A stretch of 64,000 bases of DNA, taken from Undaria pinnatifida (Eukaryota; Sar; Phaeophyceae; Laminariales; Alariaceae). Under the pieces are notes generated by a model. That model was not told the origin of the DNA, did no database searches, and worked only from the letters and a program-made list of their open reading frames with translations. The position numbers and the translations under genes are program-made. This document shows positions 21,780 through 33,510 of the stretch, piece by piece. The DNA is taken from assembly GCA_012845835.1 (NCBI GenBank), contig JABAKD010000024.1, positions 6,474,578 to 6,538,577 on the forward strand. The letters run 5' to 3'. Numbering within the stretch: the stretch's first letter is position 1; the number at the start of each line of letters is the position of its first letter.

Positions 21780-24605
21780 TGGAAAGTGTGCCTGTGTTCT
21801 TCGCACGAAACTGAAATTTGATACTGATGCTGTGCCTTCATTCATATTCGTAGTACGAGATGGTAGTTTGGCATTGGGCAATGACTGATGGCTCAGGTGT
21901 TTTACGACAGAAACCTATCTCATGTGTCATCCTTGCCTGGCACTTTACCTTGTGTGTGCCGTGTACTTTTGTTGATGGCCAAAAAGCAAATATGTTCCGC
22001 TTCGGCAGAGCTATACATGAGATGCTCATAAAGATACTCTTTCTGTTCGGCAAAAACACTAACTTTTATATAACGTCATAGAATGATGTTCACCGCCCGC
22101 GCCCCTTTGCTTCCCGTCTTCTCATGTGTGTGCAGCGTGTGATGCACGATATATCTACGTACAAAACCGAATGGCCATGGGAGACTCATATAGATAGGGT
22201 AGATATATTTTTTGCTTATAATCCGCAGGTGCCCTTTCTAGAATGTACGTAGCGTACGAGCATGCTGAGTAAAGACGAACACGACCAATATTCCTGCAAT
22301 GTTTTGGAAGTTTACCTCATACCGTCGTATTTCATATCTACGCATTGTCGTCAAGTTGATTAACATATTAAAGGATGGTTACTTCTTTGTCGCCGTACCT
22401 TATGATACCAGCATGGATTAAAATAGGACACTGTAATACCAGTTGTTCGTTCTTTCGGGAATGAATATGCGGAATGACGTGACCCTCGACATGCAGTAGC
22501 AACGTCGTGACGTATAGTGAGGCGTTCGCGCTCTTATTTGTTGATGTTCAGACAAAAAAGCGCTCTTTGTACTTGCGCCATAACGGCATCAATTAGGCGT
22601 CGAGTCAACTCTGGAATGTAATGGCTTACTGTCAGGATTTTGCGACGAAAATCCTGCAAGTTTTGCAGTTCTAACGCCATAGACCACTGAGTCACGGTGA
22701 CTTGGGGTGATTCTGAGTAGTAGCCTCCGTAGCTGAAGATAACCATGACACCCTAACCCCTAATCATATAGTCTTGTCATTCCGAAGCTTCTTGAGCGCT
22801 TGACATGGGTAATACCCGCACGAGACTCGTCGGGCTAAACTCATGCATTTGATGGAAATTTTGGATTTATCGTGTCTTTTTGGTACTGTTGGGAGCGCAC
22901 ATGTTGTTCAAATCGAGAAGTATGGTAAATCCAACGCGTTTTGAGAGCTTGGTATGGACAACACGAAAATGGGACTGGTAGGAAAAATGTCGTGTATTTG
23001 ACGGAATACGAAATGACATTTTCATCTTTGCGATTTGGGTGATTTGGAATCTTGATAATATGGACTGAGAATATGTATTTTGGTCCGAAGATATCCAATG
23101 GTATGAATACGATTCTTCAGCATTTCAAAATTGAAAACTTATCGATTGCGCATTTGAAAAATGAGTGGGTGTTTTGGTGTGTACTCAACCCAAAAGTGAT
23201 TGCCTCATGCTTATGGTGATATTTTGGATTAATGCTACAGTAGTAGTACACTCGTTCTAATCCTGTTTCACGAGCTGACGTTCGCGTGATTACTATGGTG
23301 AACTCCAGTTCTTATGGCCACTAAGTGAAGAACAGGGTCGGAGTGCCAGCCCTACCTCACCGGGTGATGTCCGCATTGCTACTGTTTATGAGACTCCACT
23401 AGTTTGGTAACTTCGCGGATTGTTTGATGTTGAAGGAATGTGGTTGTGGGACTGTCGTGCTACTGCAGTACCTTGGTAGTAAAATCATGCCAACCTTACT
23501 TTACTGAGCTGGTGGCCGTCTTACAAGGAAGGTTGAGTGATAAAATACCGGGTTCACGTTGGAGTTTGGGATTTGGACTTTGGGTTTAGGGTTTCGAACT
23601 TAGGGTTTTATCATTTGGACTTAAGATACTTGTTTTAGGAATCAGACTCTTAGCTCTTAGATCTCAGGTTTTGGGTGATTAGTCCTGGATACTGTCCATG
23701 GGTCGTGACTTTTGAGTTTTGGAGTCACGTTCGGAGACAACTGTATTGGGATATTTATTTCTGCCACAACAGTAGTGCTAGGATGATACTGACCGACTGT
23801 ACTTTCCCGTTGACTCGTTTTACCTTGACGAAACAAAAATCATATGGGGCCATGCCGTATGTGTTACACAGCAGGGAGGCTGTTGCTTGTGATATTAGAT
23901 GGGCTACGGATATGACGATAGCTAAGCATGATAGTAGAGAGTTTCCAATTATAGGCGTCCCCGCTGGCTCGACAGTAAACCTCTTAACTGTTGATATCGA
24001 TGTCATAGGTTTAAATCCCTCAAGGATCTCTTTATTTTTACTTGCCATGGAGAAAGTGCGAGAAAGCGAGTTGACGAAGTTCAATGCACATCGGCGAGCA
24101 TAAAAAGCTGAAACGCTGGAATGCTGAACCCGACGCGAAAAATAATGAAGGTGGGTAGCGAGTTGACGAAGTTCAATGCACATCGACGAGCATAAAAAGC
24201 TGAAACGCTGGAATGCTGAACCCGACGCGCAATAAAATGAAGGCACGTACCCGGGGTAGAAGGCAAGACACCTGTGACCACGGATTGTGTAGAAGGTCGC
24301 TGAGGGTAACTCAGTTGAGCTGGAAGGTAAACATGAAATATACGCGGGATACATGGTAGCTAGGTATCGGGATGGAGGATTAGTTCTGGCCTATATTGCC
24401 GTGCATTTTCTACCGAGTTTCTTCCTCGTTGTACCTCCGGAAGGAGCAACAATATGCACGTGACGCATTCATGTACCTGTTGATCATCCGCCACCCCACT
24501 TATGTTCGTGTAATTGGTAAGCCCTGCACGCTTCAGAGGCCAAGGAACCGATACGTGTTTGAACAGACCAATCGCGGAACGTAGCAGCCTCGAACCGCGG
24601 TGCTC
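21780..24605. other. Start of unit B, no gene
   Basis: This resembles unit A 4,786-8,100. Unit C matches 23,411-23,720 and resumes at 24,250, so about 530 bases (23,720-24,250) are present in B and missing from C. The region 23,570-23,610 has TTTAGGGTTT-like words, which are too few and too degenerate to be telomeric. Confidence 0.45.
24066..24243 (+). repeat. 92-bp tandem duplication, unit B only
   Basis: GCGAGTTGACGAAGTTCAAT starts at 24,066 and again at 24,158. The two copies share most of 92 bases, including GAGCATAAAAAGCTGAAACG. Neither unit A nor unit C shows this pair. Confidence 0.85.
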
Positions 24606-26600
24606 TCTTGCAGCTCACGTCTGAAGTATCTAGATACACTGCTGTCACCATATATGGCCGAGTATACCACGAGTTTCACCACGCGCTGTGCGATCTTTTG
24701 CTATTGTACCGCCACCGTCACAAACAATACCATCCGGTTGTATATGAATATTCAAAACCGGATGCCGTAGGCGATACCGAGATGCGGGTGGTGTTTTCCC
24801 ATGCATCAAACAGCCTTCCGAGACGTAAAAAACGTGTACCTTCAAAGACTCCCTGCCTGCAGTCCTACCAGGCACACGTGAAAGACGGATTCCCGACCCT
24901 CCGCCGAACAAGCTCATAATGATTGATATCAATATAACGCAAGTAGTGGAAGGTTGATGTTCAGGTTCATTCGGAGCTTTGGCCGTATGACCACAACCTC
25001 CGTGCACTCTTCACTGCCGTACCAAAGCGTTCAAGGTTCAACGTACAGCTGCTGCAAAAATAGCCATACAGCTCGGCGCATCCCTGCTCGTGATAAGAGG
25101 GAGACATCACCTCCAAAACCCACGATGACATCACCTCCAAAATCCACGATGAAGCAAGCATGCCCCACACTACCTAATATTTCGATGGGTATATCTCTGA
25201 TCGCCACTCGAGCAGGATCTAGTGCTTTTTGTCCGTATTATTTCCAAACGCAACACGAAATCGGCCAACCTGCCGCCGCGAAACGTTGACTGTTCCCACA
25301 CGCCAAACGTGGATGCACTGCATAGCTGGACATTGAACGTGTTGTGATTAAAGCGACACAAGGTAGCGACAATATCAATAACAGTCTCCCGTTGACGGAC
25401 GGTTTCTTCTCCTCTGGATGGTCGCCTTTCAACCTGTAGACACAAGGGTTTAAGCCAGAAACGATAGAGATTCGGCTGTACCATATTTAGAAGCCACACG
25501 CTCACTCCGCCGCCCGGCATTGAACAGAGCTTCCTTCAGCCAAGAGTAGCTGAAAAATTGCTCTCAAGAATCAACACACTGAACGACAGTTCGGTATTGC
25601 TGGCACGCCGTAAGAGTATGTTCTGGCGTCGTATATAGACTGCGCCACAAAGAGAAAACAACACAACAGCACAGTTCGTACGGAACTGCCAACGCCGCCG
25701 TCCGTATAGAAACAAGTCATCCCTACATTCATGCTATTAAACGTGACGTCCCACTCGCTCAAAGGGATTCCAAACCACAGCGTTGTCGATCCACCATATG
25801 TGGAAATATAGTTATCTTGTTTGGAAGATACCAAAGAATAACCTACACAGTAAACTTGCGAGACGTTCGCATACAGGTGAGCCACTTCAACCCCTCCCTC
25901 ATCCCCCTCCCCCACGTGGAACCATCTACAACAACAATGCTAAACGCCACTGAATGGCAAATCCGAAACCGGGCTCATTCCATTGGGTGGTCGGTGGTCA
26001 CGCCCCACACCGTCTTCCCCCCCAGGCGAACTTCAACCCCATCATCGACCACATGCAGCTTGTAGTCGTTGCTCTTCCTCTTCCGTCTCAACCGATTCCT
26101 CCACTCGCGCTTGTGCGGGCCGGATCGTGACAAAACCGTCATCCCGTCGATCGTTACTTCCTGTGCAAATATTCGAGAGGGAGCATTGTATATGCAAGAC
26201 GAATAGGGTGGAAGTGAGGAAGACGCTCAAATTAAATGGAGACGTGGTGATCAACGCGCTTGAAGTTACGAGTTTGTCAGTCCAAGGTTTATTCATTAAG
26301 CGCTACTCCCAGAAATCTCTGCAGGTCTGTCACCCCGCGCATATTGATATGAAACCCGTCATGTTGGCTCTGTGAATGGCCACAATATACTTACGGAGTT
26401 CGTGCTGAGCGTTTTCATTACGTAGGCACACGCACAAAAAAAGTATCAGTACCAGGACAGCGTCCCGCCACTGTCGGCGCTACGACAGCCGCACGTTTTA
26501 CGGAGACCACGAGAAGTCGCGCTGAGTTTGGTGTTGGCTTCGTGATAATCACTGGTACTGCGTGCGTTAAAACGATATTTGCAACACTACCGCTACTTGC
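24606..26600. other. Conserved non-coding backbone, unit B
   Basis: Collinear with 8,100-9,980 (A) and 46,250-48,210 (C). At 25,104-25,151 a 24-base segment (ACATCACCTCCAAAA...GATG) is tandemly doubled in B, while A and C have one copy. No protein gene is supported. Confidence 0.5.
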
Positions 26601-26613
26601 TCAAAACACCGAA

Positions 26614-26955
26614 CTACCCGCTCTCACGACTCACCAGGCGTCCCCTGTTGTCCAGGGTGATAACCACCCTTCCCAGGTGTACCCTTGAGAGTTCCACATC
26701 CTGGTGGTCGCGCCTCCGCCAGGGAAGCCACCCCATAGAACCCCCCGTACCCCCTGCGATTACCTTGGACGGCCTATCCCGCATCTGTTGTTGCATTGCT
26801 TTTCTGGCTTGAAGGATTCGCTTAAGCTTACCTCCGCTGGAAGCTAGCAGCAACGTCGAGTGAACCCGTCGGCAGTCGTCGCTGGGTGCGACCAATGACG
26901 GCTTTCCCAACAACCTGGCAAACATAACGCAGCCATTGCTAGCGGGCCATATCAT
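26614..26955 (-). pseudogene. Detached C-terminal half of the Pro/Ser-rich frame, unit B
   Basis: The minus frame encodes GKLKRILQARKAMQQQM and MGWLPWRRRDHQDVELSRV, matching the C-terminal part of the intact unit C frame almost residue for residue. In B the palindrome at 27,001-27,647 separates it from the N-terminal half, so the gene is split. Confidence 0.6.
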
Positions 26956-27000
26956 GGATTGCCGGTCGACGACCGGAGCGTCCTGTCACGCTCATTATCC

Positions 27001-27647
27001 ACGTTAAGCGAGGCCTTCGGGTCTACCCCCAAGGGGAGGCTTGCGCGGGGGATACTGAGGCTGTGGCCGGCGGGGCTGGGCCTGGAGTTGGAGCTCGGAC
27101 TGGGGCTGGGGCTCGTTCTGTGGCCAACGCCGGGCCTGCGGCCGTTGAGGCAGATGTACAATGTCCGGCGCGTGGACTCGGGGGGGGTGGTCCAGCGGTA
27201 TGGGCTGGGGCTTGAGTCGCGGATGGGTTTGAAGAGTGGGTCGCTTGGCCGAGGGTGGATGCTTGGGCGCCAAAGTAGCCAAGTAACGAGGAAGCGAGTA
27301 ATTGAAAAGAAGGAGTTGACAGTAGAAAACTACAACTCCTTATTTTCTATTACTCGATTCCTTGTTACTTGGCTACTTTGGCGCCCAAGCATCCACCCTC
27401 TGCCAAAAGACCCACTCTTCAAACCCATCCGCGACTCAAGCCCCAGCCCATACCGCTGGACCACCCCCCCCGAGTCCACGCGCCGGACATTCTACATCTG
27501 CCTCAACGGCCGACCCGGCGTTGGCCACAGCACGAGCCCCAGCCCCAGTCCGAGCTCCAACTTCAGCCCCAGCCCCGCCGGCCACAGCCTCAGTATCCCC
27601 CGCGCAAGCCTCCCCTTGGGGGTAGACCCGAAGGCCTCGCTTAAGGT
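27001..27647. repeat. 650-bp palindrome in unit B
   Basis: Arms of about 310 bases are inverted around 27,325. AGGAGTTG at 27,311 mirrors CAACTCCT at 27,333, and TTAAGCGAGGCC at 27,004 mirrors GGCCTCGCTTAA at 27,633. A further copy in the left-arm orientation follows at about 27,656-27,960, giving a forward, inverted, forward series. Unit C has a single copy here, so this arose in B after, or was lost in C since, the units separated. The 292-codon plus-strand frame spanning it is an artefact. Confidence 0.9.
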
Positions 27648-28656
27648 GGATGATGAGGAGGCTTGCTGGGGGGATACTGAGGCTCTGGCCGGCAGGGCTG
27701 GGGCTGGAGTTGGAGCTCGGACTGGGGCTGGGGCTCGTGCTGTGGCCAACGCCGGGTCTGCGGCCGTTGAGGCAGATGTAGAATGTCCGGCGCGTGGGCT
27801 CGGGGGGGGTGGTCCAGCGGTATGGGCTGGGGCTTGAGTCGCGGATATGTTTGAAGAGTGGGTCGCTTGGCCGAGGGTGGATGCTTGGGCGCCGAAGTAG
27901 CCAAGTGACGAGGAAGCGAGTGTTAGAAAAGAAGGAGTTGTCGTAGGGGAGGCAAGGTTTCGTGACGCTATATGGGCCGTCTGGGAGGGGACCGGGGCTG
28001 TGGCCGCGCGAATTGAAGGCAAGCGTAAATGTGGCCTCGTTAGGGTAAGGGTTGGGGCTGAATATGCCGCGGTATGGGCTGGTGCGGGGGCTTGGATTGA
28101 GGCCGTTGAGGCCGATGGCAAAGGTCCGTCGTTTGCGGCTGGGGGTGATCTGACCGTCGGGATTGACGTGGTTGGCGTCGGGGCTGGGAGCCGTGCTGAA
28201 ACCGTGGGCGTCGGGGATGTCGGTGTGATCCTGGTGGGAGTTGGTGTTACCGTGGTCCAATTGGCTGTCATCCTCGTCGATGTCGGTTGTGCCGGTGAAC
28301 GCACAATCGATTTCGGTGGGAGGGGGGAGCGACCGTTCTCCTGCGCTATCAGAGTAGCGAGTCAAGACGAAAAAACCTCCCAATGTTTCGTCGTCGCCAC
28401 TTTCGACAGAAGAGGGAGACGGGTACGATGCGGAAAGGGGGGAGGAAGTAGAAATTTCGTGGATGGTGGGGGAGAAAATACTGCCAGGTGCAGGGTTTAA
28501 TCTGGTCTGGTAGGCTGCCATCGAAGCCTTGATTGTGGGCCCTAGCTCGGCCTTCTCTCCGTGGTTCTCGTCCTGTGAGTTGGAGAAATGCACACACAAA
28601 GAAAGGTAGACAGCAAGGGCGTCGAGTGAGCCTTCCTGTGTTGGATATGTGGCCAT
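27436..28656 (-). CDS. Pro/Ser-rich hypothetical protein, unit B, C-terminus replaced by palindrome sequence
   Basis: From the ATG at 28,656 (MATYPTQEGSL) the frame runs 406 residues. It carries MAAYQTRLNPAP, an acidic DIDEDDSQLD stretch, RRTFAIGLNGLNPSPRTSPY, a hydrophobic FLVTWLL stretch, DPLFKHIRDSSPSPYRW and RRTFYICLNGRRPG. After about 27,650 it enters the inverted arm and reads a Gly/Ala-rich tail unrelated to the proper end. I do not recognise the family. The frame in the N-terminal two thirds is shared with C and partly with A. Function is unknown and expression is not shown. Confidence 0.35.
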   Translation of the reverse strand: MATYPTQEGSLDALAVYLSLCVHFSNSQDENHGEKAELGPTIKASMAAYQTRLNPAPGSIFSPTIHEISTSSPLSASYPSPSSVESGDDETLGGFFVLTRYSDSAGERSLPPPTEIDCAFTGTTDIDEDDSQLDHGNTNSHQDHTDIPDAHGFSTAPSPDANHVNPDGQITPSRKRRTFAIGLNGLNPSPRTSPYRGIFSPNPYPNEATFTLAFNSRGHSPGPLPDGPYSVTKPCLPYDNSFFSNTRFLVTWLLRRPSIHPRPSDPLFKHIRDSSPSPYRWTTPPEPTRRTFYICLNGRRPGVGHSTSPSPSPSSNSSPSPAGQSLSIPPASLLIIHLKRGLRVYPQGEACAGDTEAVAGGAGAEVGARTGAGARAVANAGSAVEADVECPARGLGGGGPAVWAGA

Positions 28657-29137
28657 ATTTAATCGTGGGCGAGAAACATGGCACAGCAAGCGAAACAAGG
28701 TCAAGTTCGTTACTCTACATGTTGTTCGGGAATTAGTTCTTGGTACAATAGTAAATTTTTCAGCTCAATCGTAAGCTATATCTTTCTTTCTCGACTTGTG
28801 GTACTCTAAAGTTTGCGAATTGGGCATCAAGATCCCGATTGTGTTTAGAGAATGTTTACGTATGCTGTGAATGGCTCGGTTCGGTTTACCCATTAACGAT
28901 CACCATGTGCATCCCGCGGGCATATTGGGCTTGCTTAGGTTGCTGGTTTTGCTCGAGAAACTGCTCAGCTCATTTGTTGTATACATGTACCTGATGCTGG
29001 AAGAGTACGTCGTAATGGTAAATATAAAGGTCGAAGAGGTTGCTAGTAGCTCCGGCCTTTTCATAGGCCCGCGAATCTATAGTTCAACAATAGTAAGGGG
29101 TCATGGGTAAAACTTGCACAAACGGAAAACTGAAGAC
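28657..29137. other. Backbone upstream of the minus-strand frame, unit B
   Basis: This would hold the promoter of the minus-strand frame. GATATAGC read on the minus strand near 28,775-28,785 could be TATA-like, but nothing decisive is visible. Highly similar to 49,655-50,137. Confidence 0.35.
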
Positions 29138-29380
29138 TGATTCTGCAATAGCCCCCCTGAAAAACCGGCGACTTTCTTTAACGAACGTTTCATGGCTGCT
29201 TGACACGAGGAAGGATACTATGAAAACATATCTTCATATAGTTGCTCGATTGCAACGGACTATTGAACGACGACGTCGGGGTGGCAAGGGCATCGTATTT
29301 GAGGAGATACGACCGGGAGCTGGTTTTGAAACCAGCGATTTCGTTACAGAAACGTTAGGGGGGCTACCGTTGAATGACTC
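29138..29380 (+). mobile_element. CCCCCC-type short TIR element, unit B copy 1
   Basis: Same family and same unit position as 13,241-13,489 and 50,138-50,381. Ends are TGATTCTGCAATAGCCCCCC, and GAGTCATTCAACGGTAGCCC when read from the right. Confidence 0.65.
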
Positions 29381-30100
29381 TGAAACAGGCTGGTCTAGGA
29401 ATGGAACGTGTAAAGATATAAAGCAACACCCAAACACGGCACAACATGTACAGAAATAACTGCGGACCGCACCCTGTGGTTCACGTTCCAACCGTACCGT
29501 AGCATCACCGTGTCCACTGGCACGATAACGACTATAGTTGCGACACATATTTACGTGTTTCGACACCATACAAGAACTTTGCGCACGGTTGCAAAGAGTG
29601 TTCGAACCGACCTCTGGTGCGTAAACGACGTAGCCCGTTTCATATGATAGGCGCTTAGTATATAGTACGTACTATAGTGCCACGTCTACGCATTCAGCAT
29701 GTTCATTTGATAATTATCTCGAATGCACCGTTGTGAACAAAAATGCGTGGCCCGATGGGATATTCTACCTTGCATTTATTCCCCGAGTAGCAGTTCATGT
29801 GTGTGTACGAACTGCAGTACACACAACATTACCATTAAGTGCGGTAACAACTCGTATTTCAGTGTTGTTGGGCGATGAGATGGAATATTTATCATAGGCA
29901 CGTACCCGGTACATTGCATGTGGTACGGTTAGCGAGAATGACACACCTGTATACGATGCCCCAATGTCGCGACGAACGTTACCGGCAACATAAGAATGTC
30001 GTAAACTCGTTTTTGTTAGCACTGATACCACGGGAGAGCGCTGATCTGCCGCTGATGAACGTTCTCGCTGAAGGGGGAGCACTAGTTTAATTATATCCTT
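29381..30100. other. Backbone without genes, unit B
   Basis: Collinear with unit C 50,382-51,110. The empty site for the unit A satellite-bearing element lies at about 29,820-29,850. Confidence 0.45.
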
Positions 30101-30199
30101 GGCTTGTACCTTCCGTTGACTTATCTGTGAAAAAACCAGGCATGCAATCCAGATAGAGCGTACGTGTAGCTGCTGCTTTTTGTGTCAACAGGCCAAACT

Positions 30200-30870
30200 A
30201 TCACAGGAGTATCAACCCCTTAGGGTACCAAATATTTCAACTTGTGGTACCCTTGGGGCTTTCGAGTGCTGAGCGGTTTCAGCTCTTGGCACCGATAGAA
30301 CTAGCCAGGACTCCGCCTCTTCGGCTCCTGGTATCCTTGGGACGGGCGAGGAATTAGACACTTCTCCTCCTGGTGGCCTCGGCACTTGGGCCTGGGTCAT
30401 CCACAATGACTGGTACTGCCGAGTCATCGGCTGGGTCCTGTGCAATGGCATTGTTACCCGTGGCGATTTTGGATTGTGAGGATTCGCATGACGCGGTCCA
30501 CTTCTATTGCACTATTCTTCAGCCGAGTAGCAGTTTCAACAGTACCGAGAACGGAGTATAATAGTGCACAGAGCACGTAGCAATAGTACAGCAGTACGTC
30601 TGCAGCCCAGGCGGGTTTTTGACGCATTGGACGGTGGTGATCATTGTGCATGCGTACGAGGAGATACCACCAGGTACAGGGTTTAGCGAGGACTAACCGC
30701 ATGGAAAACAGAAGTAATGGTAGAATCACGACGTACCCATTGGGTATATATGTTCCGCCGCCGGTTATCATTAAAACATCGGACCGGATGGGGCCTCCTG
30801 CCCCGGCTGGGCTCCCACCAACATTGGTCCCTGGCCTGGTGTCGACTGGGCTCATCTACACCCTCAACTG
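30200..30870 (-). pseudogene. Membrane-protein-like frame, broken in unit B
   Basis: The minus frame at 30,454-30,855 encodes VVILPLLLF and a long hydrophobic VLLYYCYVLCALLYSVLG stretch, then ends at a stop just after RILTIQ. In unit C the matching frame is open for 186 codons because it has one extra base near 51,477, and it continues into a Pro-rich tail. The segment of about 0.85 kb containing it is not found in unit A. The opposite strand is also open, so coding is uncertain. Confidence 0.3.
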
Positions 30871-30959
30871 GAGTATATCGTATCCAAATATAGTTGTCGG
30901 CGAGCACGCGGTGAACTATTTCCGAGTGCCAGCAACAGTGGCAACACGACTAGTTATAA

Positions 30960-32650
30960 AGATCCATGTCACAGCTGTACGATACAGAGTAATGGTTTAT
31001 AAGAGGTAATGCACTCCAAAAAAGGGGTACCCTCGGTGTTCTCAGCATGCTCGTGACAACCCAAGCCAAAAAAAGATACAACACACCCACGGGCCGATGC
31101 TGATCATTTTCATTTTGTTTTCCTTCGAGTCATCAATTTTTCTCTCCAGCTCAACCCGCAAGAGGTTTCAACGTCAGCAATGTTCTCGTCAAGCGGTGAT
31201 CGTAGGTGTCTTCCCTTCTCCCTCGCGGTGTTGGGCATCCTCGTGACGAATGTATTCGGTATATTCCAGTAGTGCGGTCATAATTTAGGTATGCTGTCAA
31301 AAAGATAATCTGTCAAAAACATCCAAAAAGGTACAAGGCATCATGACACAATATTAAGGTAGGCACTGGTGACCAAGACGGTATCACGGCATGGATTAAG
31401 CGTATACTGGGGTCGCTGTGCAGACACTTCACATCCCAGGGATTGGACAAAGTTACGCTGTTGGAAGGGGCCACCACGATGGGGCCGTCAGTCGTGAACA
31501 ATTGTGACACTTTGGCCCCAACTTTCCAATTCTGACCTCCATATTTTTTGCACCTCGTCCTCACTCCCCTCCCCTGCTGCACCTCTGCACACTACTTAGT
31601 CAAGCCTACCTGTCGGAAAGAACGCTGAAGCGAGTGCCTGTTTCAACTTTTAACCCCTATTTGTCGTGCGACCAAACTATCCGACATGCAGTGGCTGCTG
31701 TCCTCACATCCTACGAGAACGTGGTGCTACCTCACGGGCAATGGCGCAATCTTCGGTTGTTGTTTCTTTCCTCTGCTCTTTGCATCAGTCACAATCAGGA
31801 CAAGCCAATATCAAGAGGTGATCTAGTTTGGTGTTGATACTCTCACCCATCTGGAGAGGGGTGGCGTGTGAACGTGGAACTGCTTCAAGCACTACCACTA
31901 CCACTACCACTACCGCTCGACGATGCTGGCTGTAGTTGGTCTAAACGCCGCTCACCTTTGGATCCTGGGTGGGATCTTCGCATACGATGCTCCTTAGGAA
32001 GGAAGCCGTGTCTGGAGCAGTCCAGTCTCTGGAGGCAAATTTGTGGCAGGACCTCACCACGGAAGGGACACCGCCAAACAGGCTCTGTGCGGACGCGCTG
32101 GTGCTGCCGTTGAAGACGGTCGTGGACAAGATCGAAGCTAAGACGATATAAGTCTTCTTCATCGTGCCTAAAGAGCGATGCTGCCGCGATCAAACCGGGA
32201 AGAACCTTTGCCACAAGCCTTGTCGACTGGGAAGGGCACAGCTGCTGTGGGCTGGGCTGGGTGGAGGCTAACGGGCTGTGGGCTGTGGGCATGCACTGGA
32301 AAAATACAATCAATCAAATTCGAGGAACATCAATTGACGTAAATGAAATTTCTTTTACATACCACATTTGTACTCCAACGAACTTTACATTTACACCCAG
32401 AACGGTACAACGGACCAACCCACAATTACCTAAAGAAAGGGAGGATATCAAGCATCAAACATCACAGTTCCATACCATAGTTATTGCGACAGCATCACAT
32501 CAAAAGCAATGCTGTACAATACAATACAATACAAACAACATTGTTTGACTCTTAGTGGGCGGATTTCCGTGATATATCTGACAAAAAATGCCTACTGTCA
32601 AGCTCCTCTGTCCTACAACAGCGAGTGAGTGGTGTACGTGTACCTTTTTC
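30960..32650. other. Backbone and conserved block, unit B
   Basis: Contains the block at 31,640-32,290 shared with A and C. The 60-codon stretch at 31,969-32,151 (plus, TTG start) holds LTTEGTPPNRLCADALVLPL and DKIEAKT. (ACTACC)n lies at 31,891-31,916, and three ACAAT units lie at 32,516-32,530 where unit C has eight. Confidence 0.45.
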
Positions 32651-32654
32651 ACGA

Positions 32655-33148
32655 AGTCCCATGGGACACTTTGCCGGGGGCAATCGGCAACCATGTGTAA
32701 GCCATGGGCAACCCATGGACAACCCATGGGCATCCAAAGGGCAACCCATGGGCTATCATCATCAACCAATGGGCGTCCTATGGGCCTCCCATAGGCAACC
32801 CTCGAGCTATCACCGCCAACCCATGTGAAGGAATGCCATGGGTAATCCATGTGCAGCCCGTGAGGAACCCGTGGGCTATCACCACCAACCCATGTGCCAT
32901 TCGTTGGCATTCCATGGACCATTGCCACCAACAAGGGGCAGGTATCCCACCCATGGGCATTCCATGGCAACCCCATGGGCTAGGTAAAAATAACAGCGCC
33001 GAATGAAAGAAAAACAACGTAGTTGCTCGTAGGTGCTCGCATCTACACTGTCTTTATATATAATATTTAGCATGAGGAACCCATGGGCACCCTGTACATA
33101 CCCTATACATGTTCAATGGGTCGCCCATGGATTGGCCATGAGACCTAT
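32655..33148. repeat. CCCATGGG satellite, left half, unit B
   Basis: The array with CCCATGGGCAACC and GCTATCACCACCAACCCATG motifs covers 32,655-32,985. A short separate piece lies at 33,075-33,148. Its orientation is opposite to the array after 33,625. Confidence 0.85.
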
Positions 33149-33149
33149 G

Positions 33150-33510
33150 GGTTTGGGTAAGCTATTGATAAACCTTTTGCAAGTGGTCCAACCTACTAAT
33201 ACCCCACTAATACCTGAAAAACTGGCGTCGTCGGCAAGGCGATGGTTTTTTTTGGGTCGTGGGTTCAAATCCCACCATCCACAACTATAAAGTTATCCAG
33301 ACTTTCCCCATGTCGAACATGAAAAATGCTCTCCACGGCATACCCAGGAAAATGAAACCGCTTGGATATTGACAGGTCCGCCCGTGTATCCGGCCGACAT
33401 GGTATCCCGCCGTTTCAGGGGGGGCAGCGTTATAAGGCTTAGTTAGGGTAAGCTATTGGTTAACCTTTCGCAAGTGGTCAAACGCACTAATACCCCACTA
33501 ATACCTTAAC
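33150..33510 (+). mobile_element. tRNA-box element (SINE- or TRIM-like), unit B
   Basis: Unit A joins the flanks directly at about 17,868, so these 361 bases are an insertion. A 64-base segment (GGGTAAGCTATTG...CCCCACTAATACC) occurs at both ends as direct repeats, near 33,155 and 33,447. Between them, 33,233-33,282 has an A-box-like TGGCGTCGTCGG and a perfect T-arm, GTGGGTTCAAATCCCAC (33,259-33,275). These are RNA polymerase III promoter elements as in tRNA-derived SINEs. The acceptor stem does not close. The terminal direct repeats are unusual for a SINE. Confidence 0.6.

Larger units (their letters stand above)
4780..21780. repeat. Macro-repeat unit A (about 17 kb)
   Basis: The unit starts at the block beginning near 4,786, which recurs near 21,797, 41,262 and 62,432. 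Blocks then follow in the same order as in units B and C. A is clearly diverged from both, with substitutions and small indels throughout. Its private insertions are the Tc1-like element, the 1.46-kb satellite-bearing element and a 1.1-kb palindrome. It lacks the tRNA-box insertion, the second short TIR element in the CCCATGGG array, and the large G-rich element downstream of the array. Confidence 0.75.

Noticed and set aside
23565-23615. TTTAGGG-type words
   Set aside because: Isolated, degenerate and replaced by other words in units A and C. Not a tandem telomeric array.
26959-27837. 292-codon plus-strand open frame
   Set aside because: It spans the unit B palindrome, so it reads antisense, sense and antisense parts of the same sequence. 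An artefact of the inverted duplication.
27492-28304. 270-codon minus-strand frame rich in Thr/Pro/Ala
   Set aside because: Overlaps the better-supported Pro/Ser-rich frame in another reading frame. High GC with few stops explains it.
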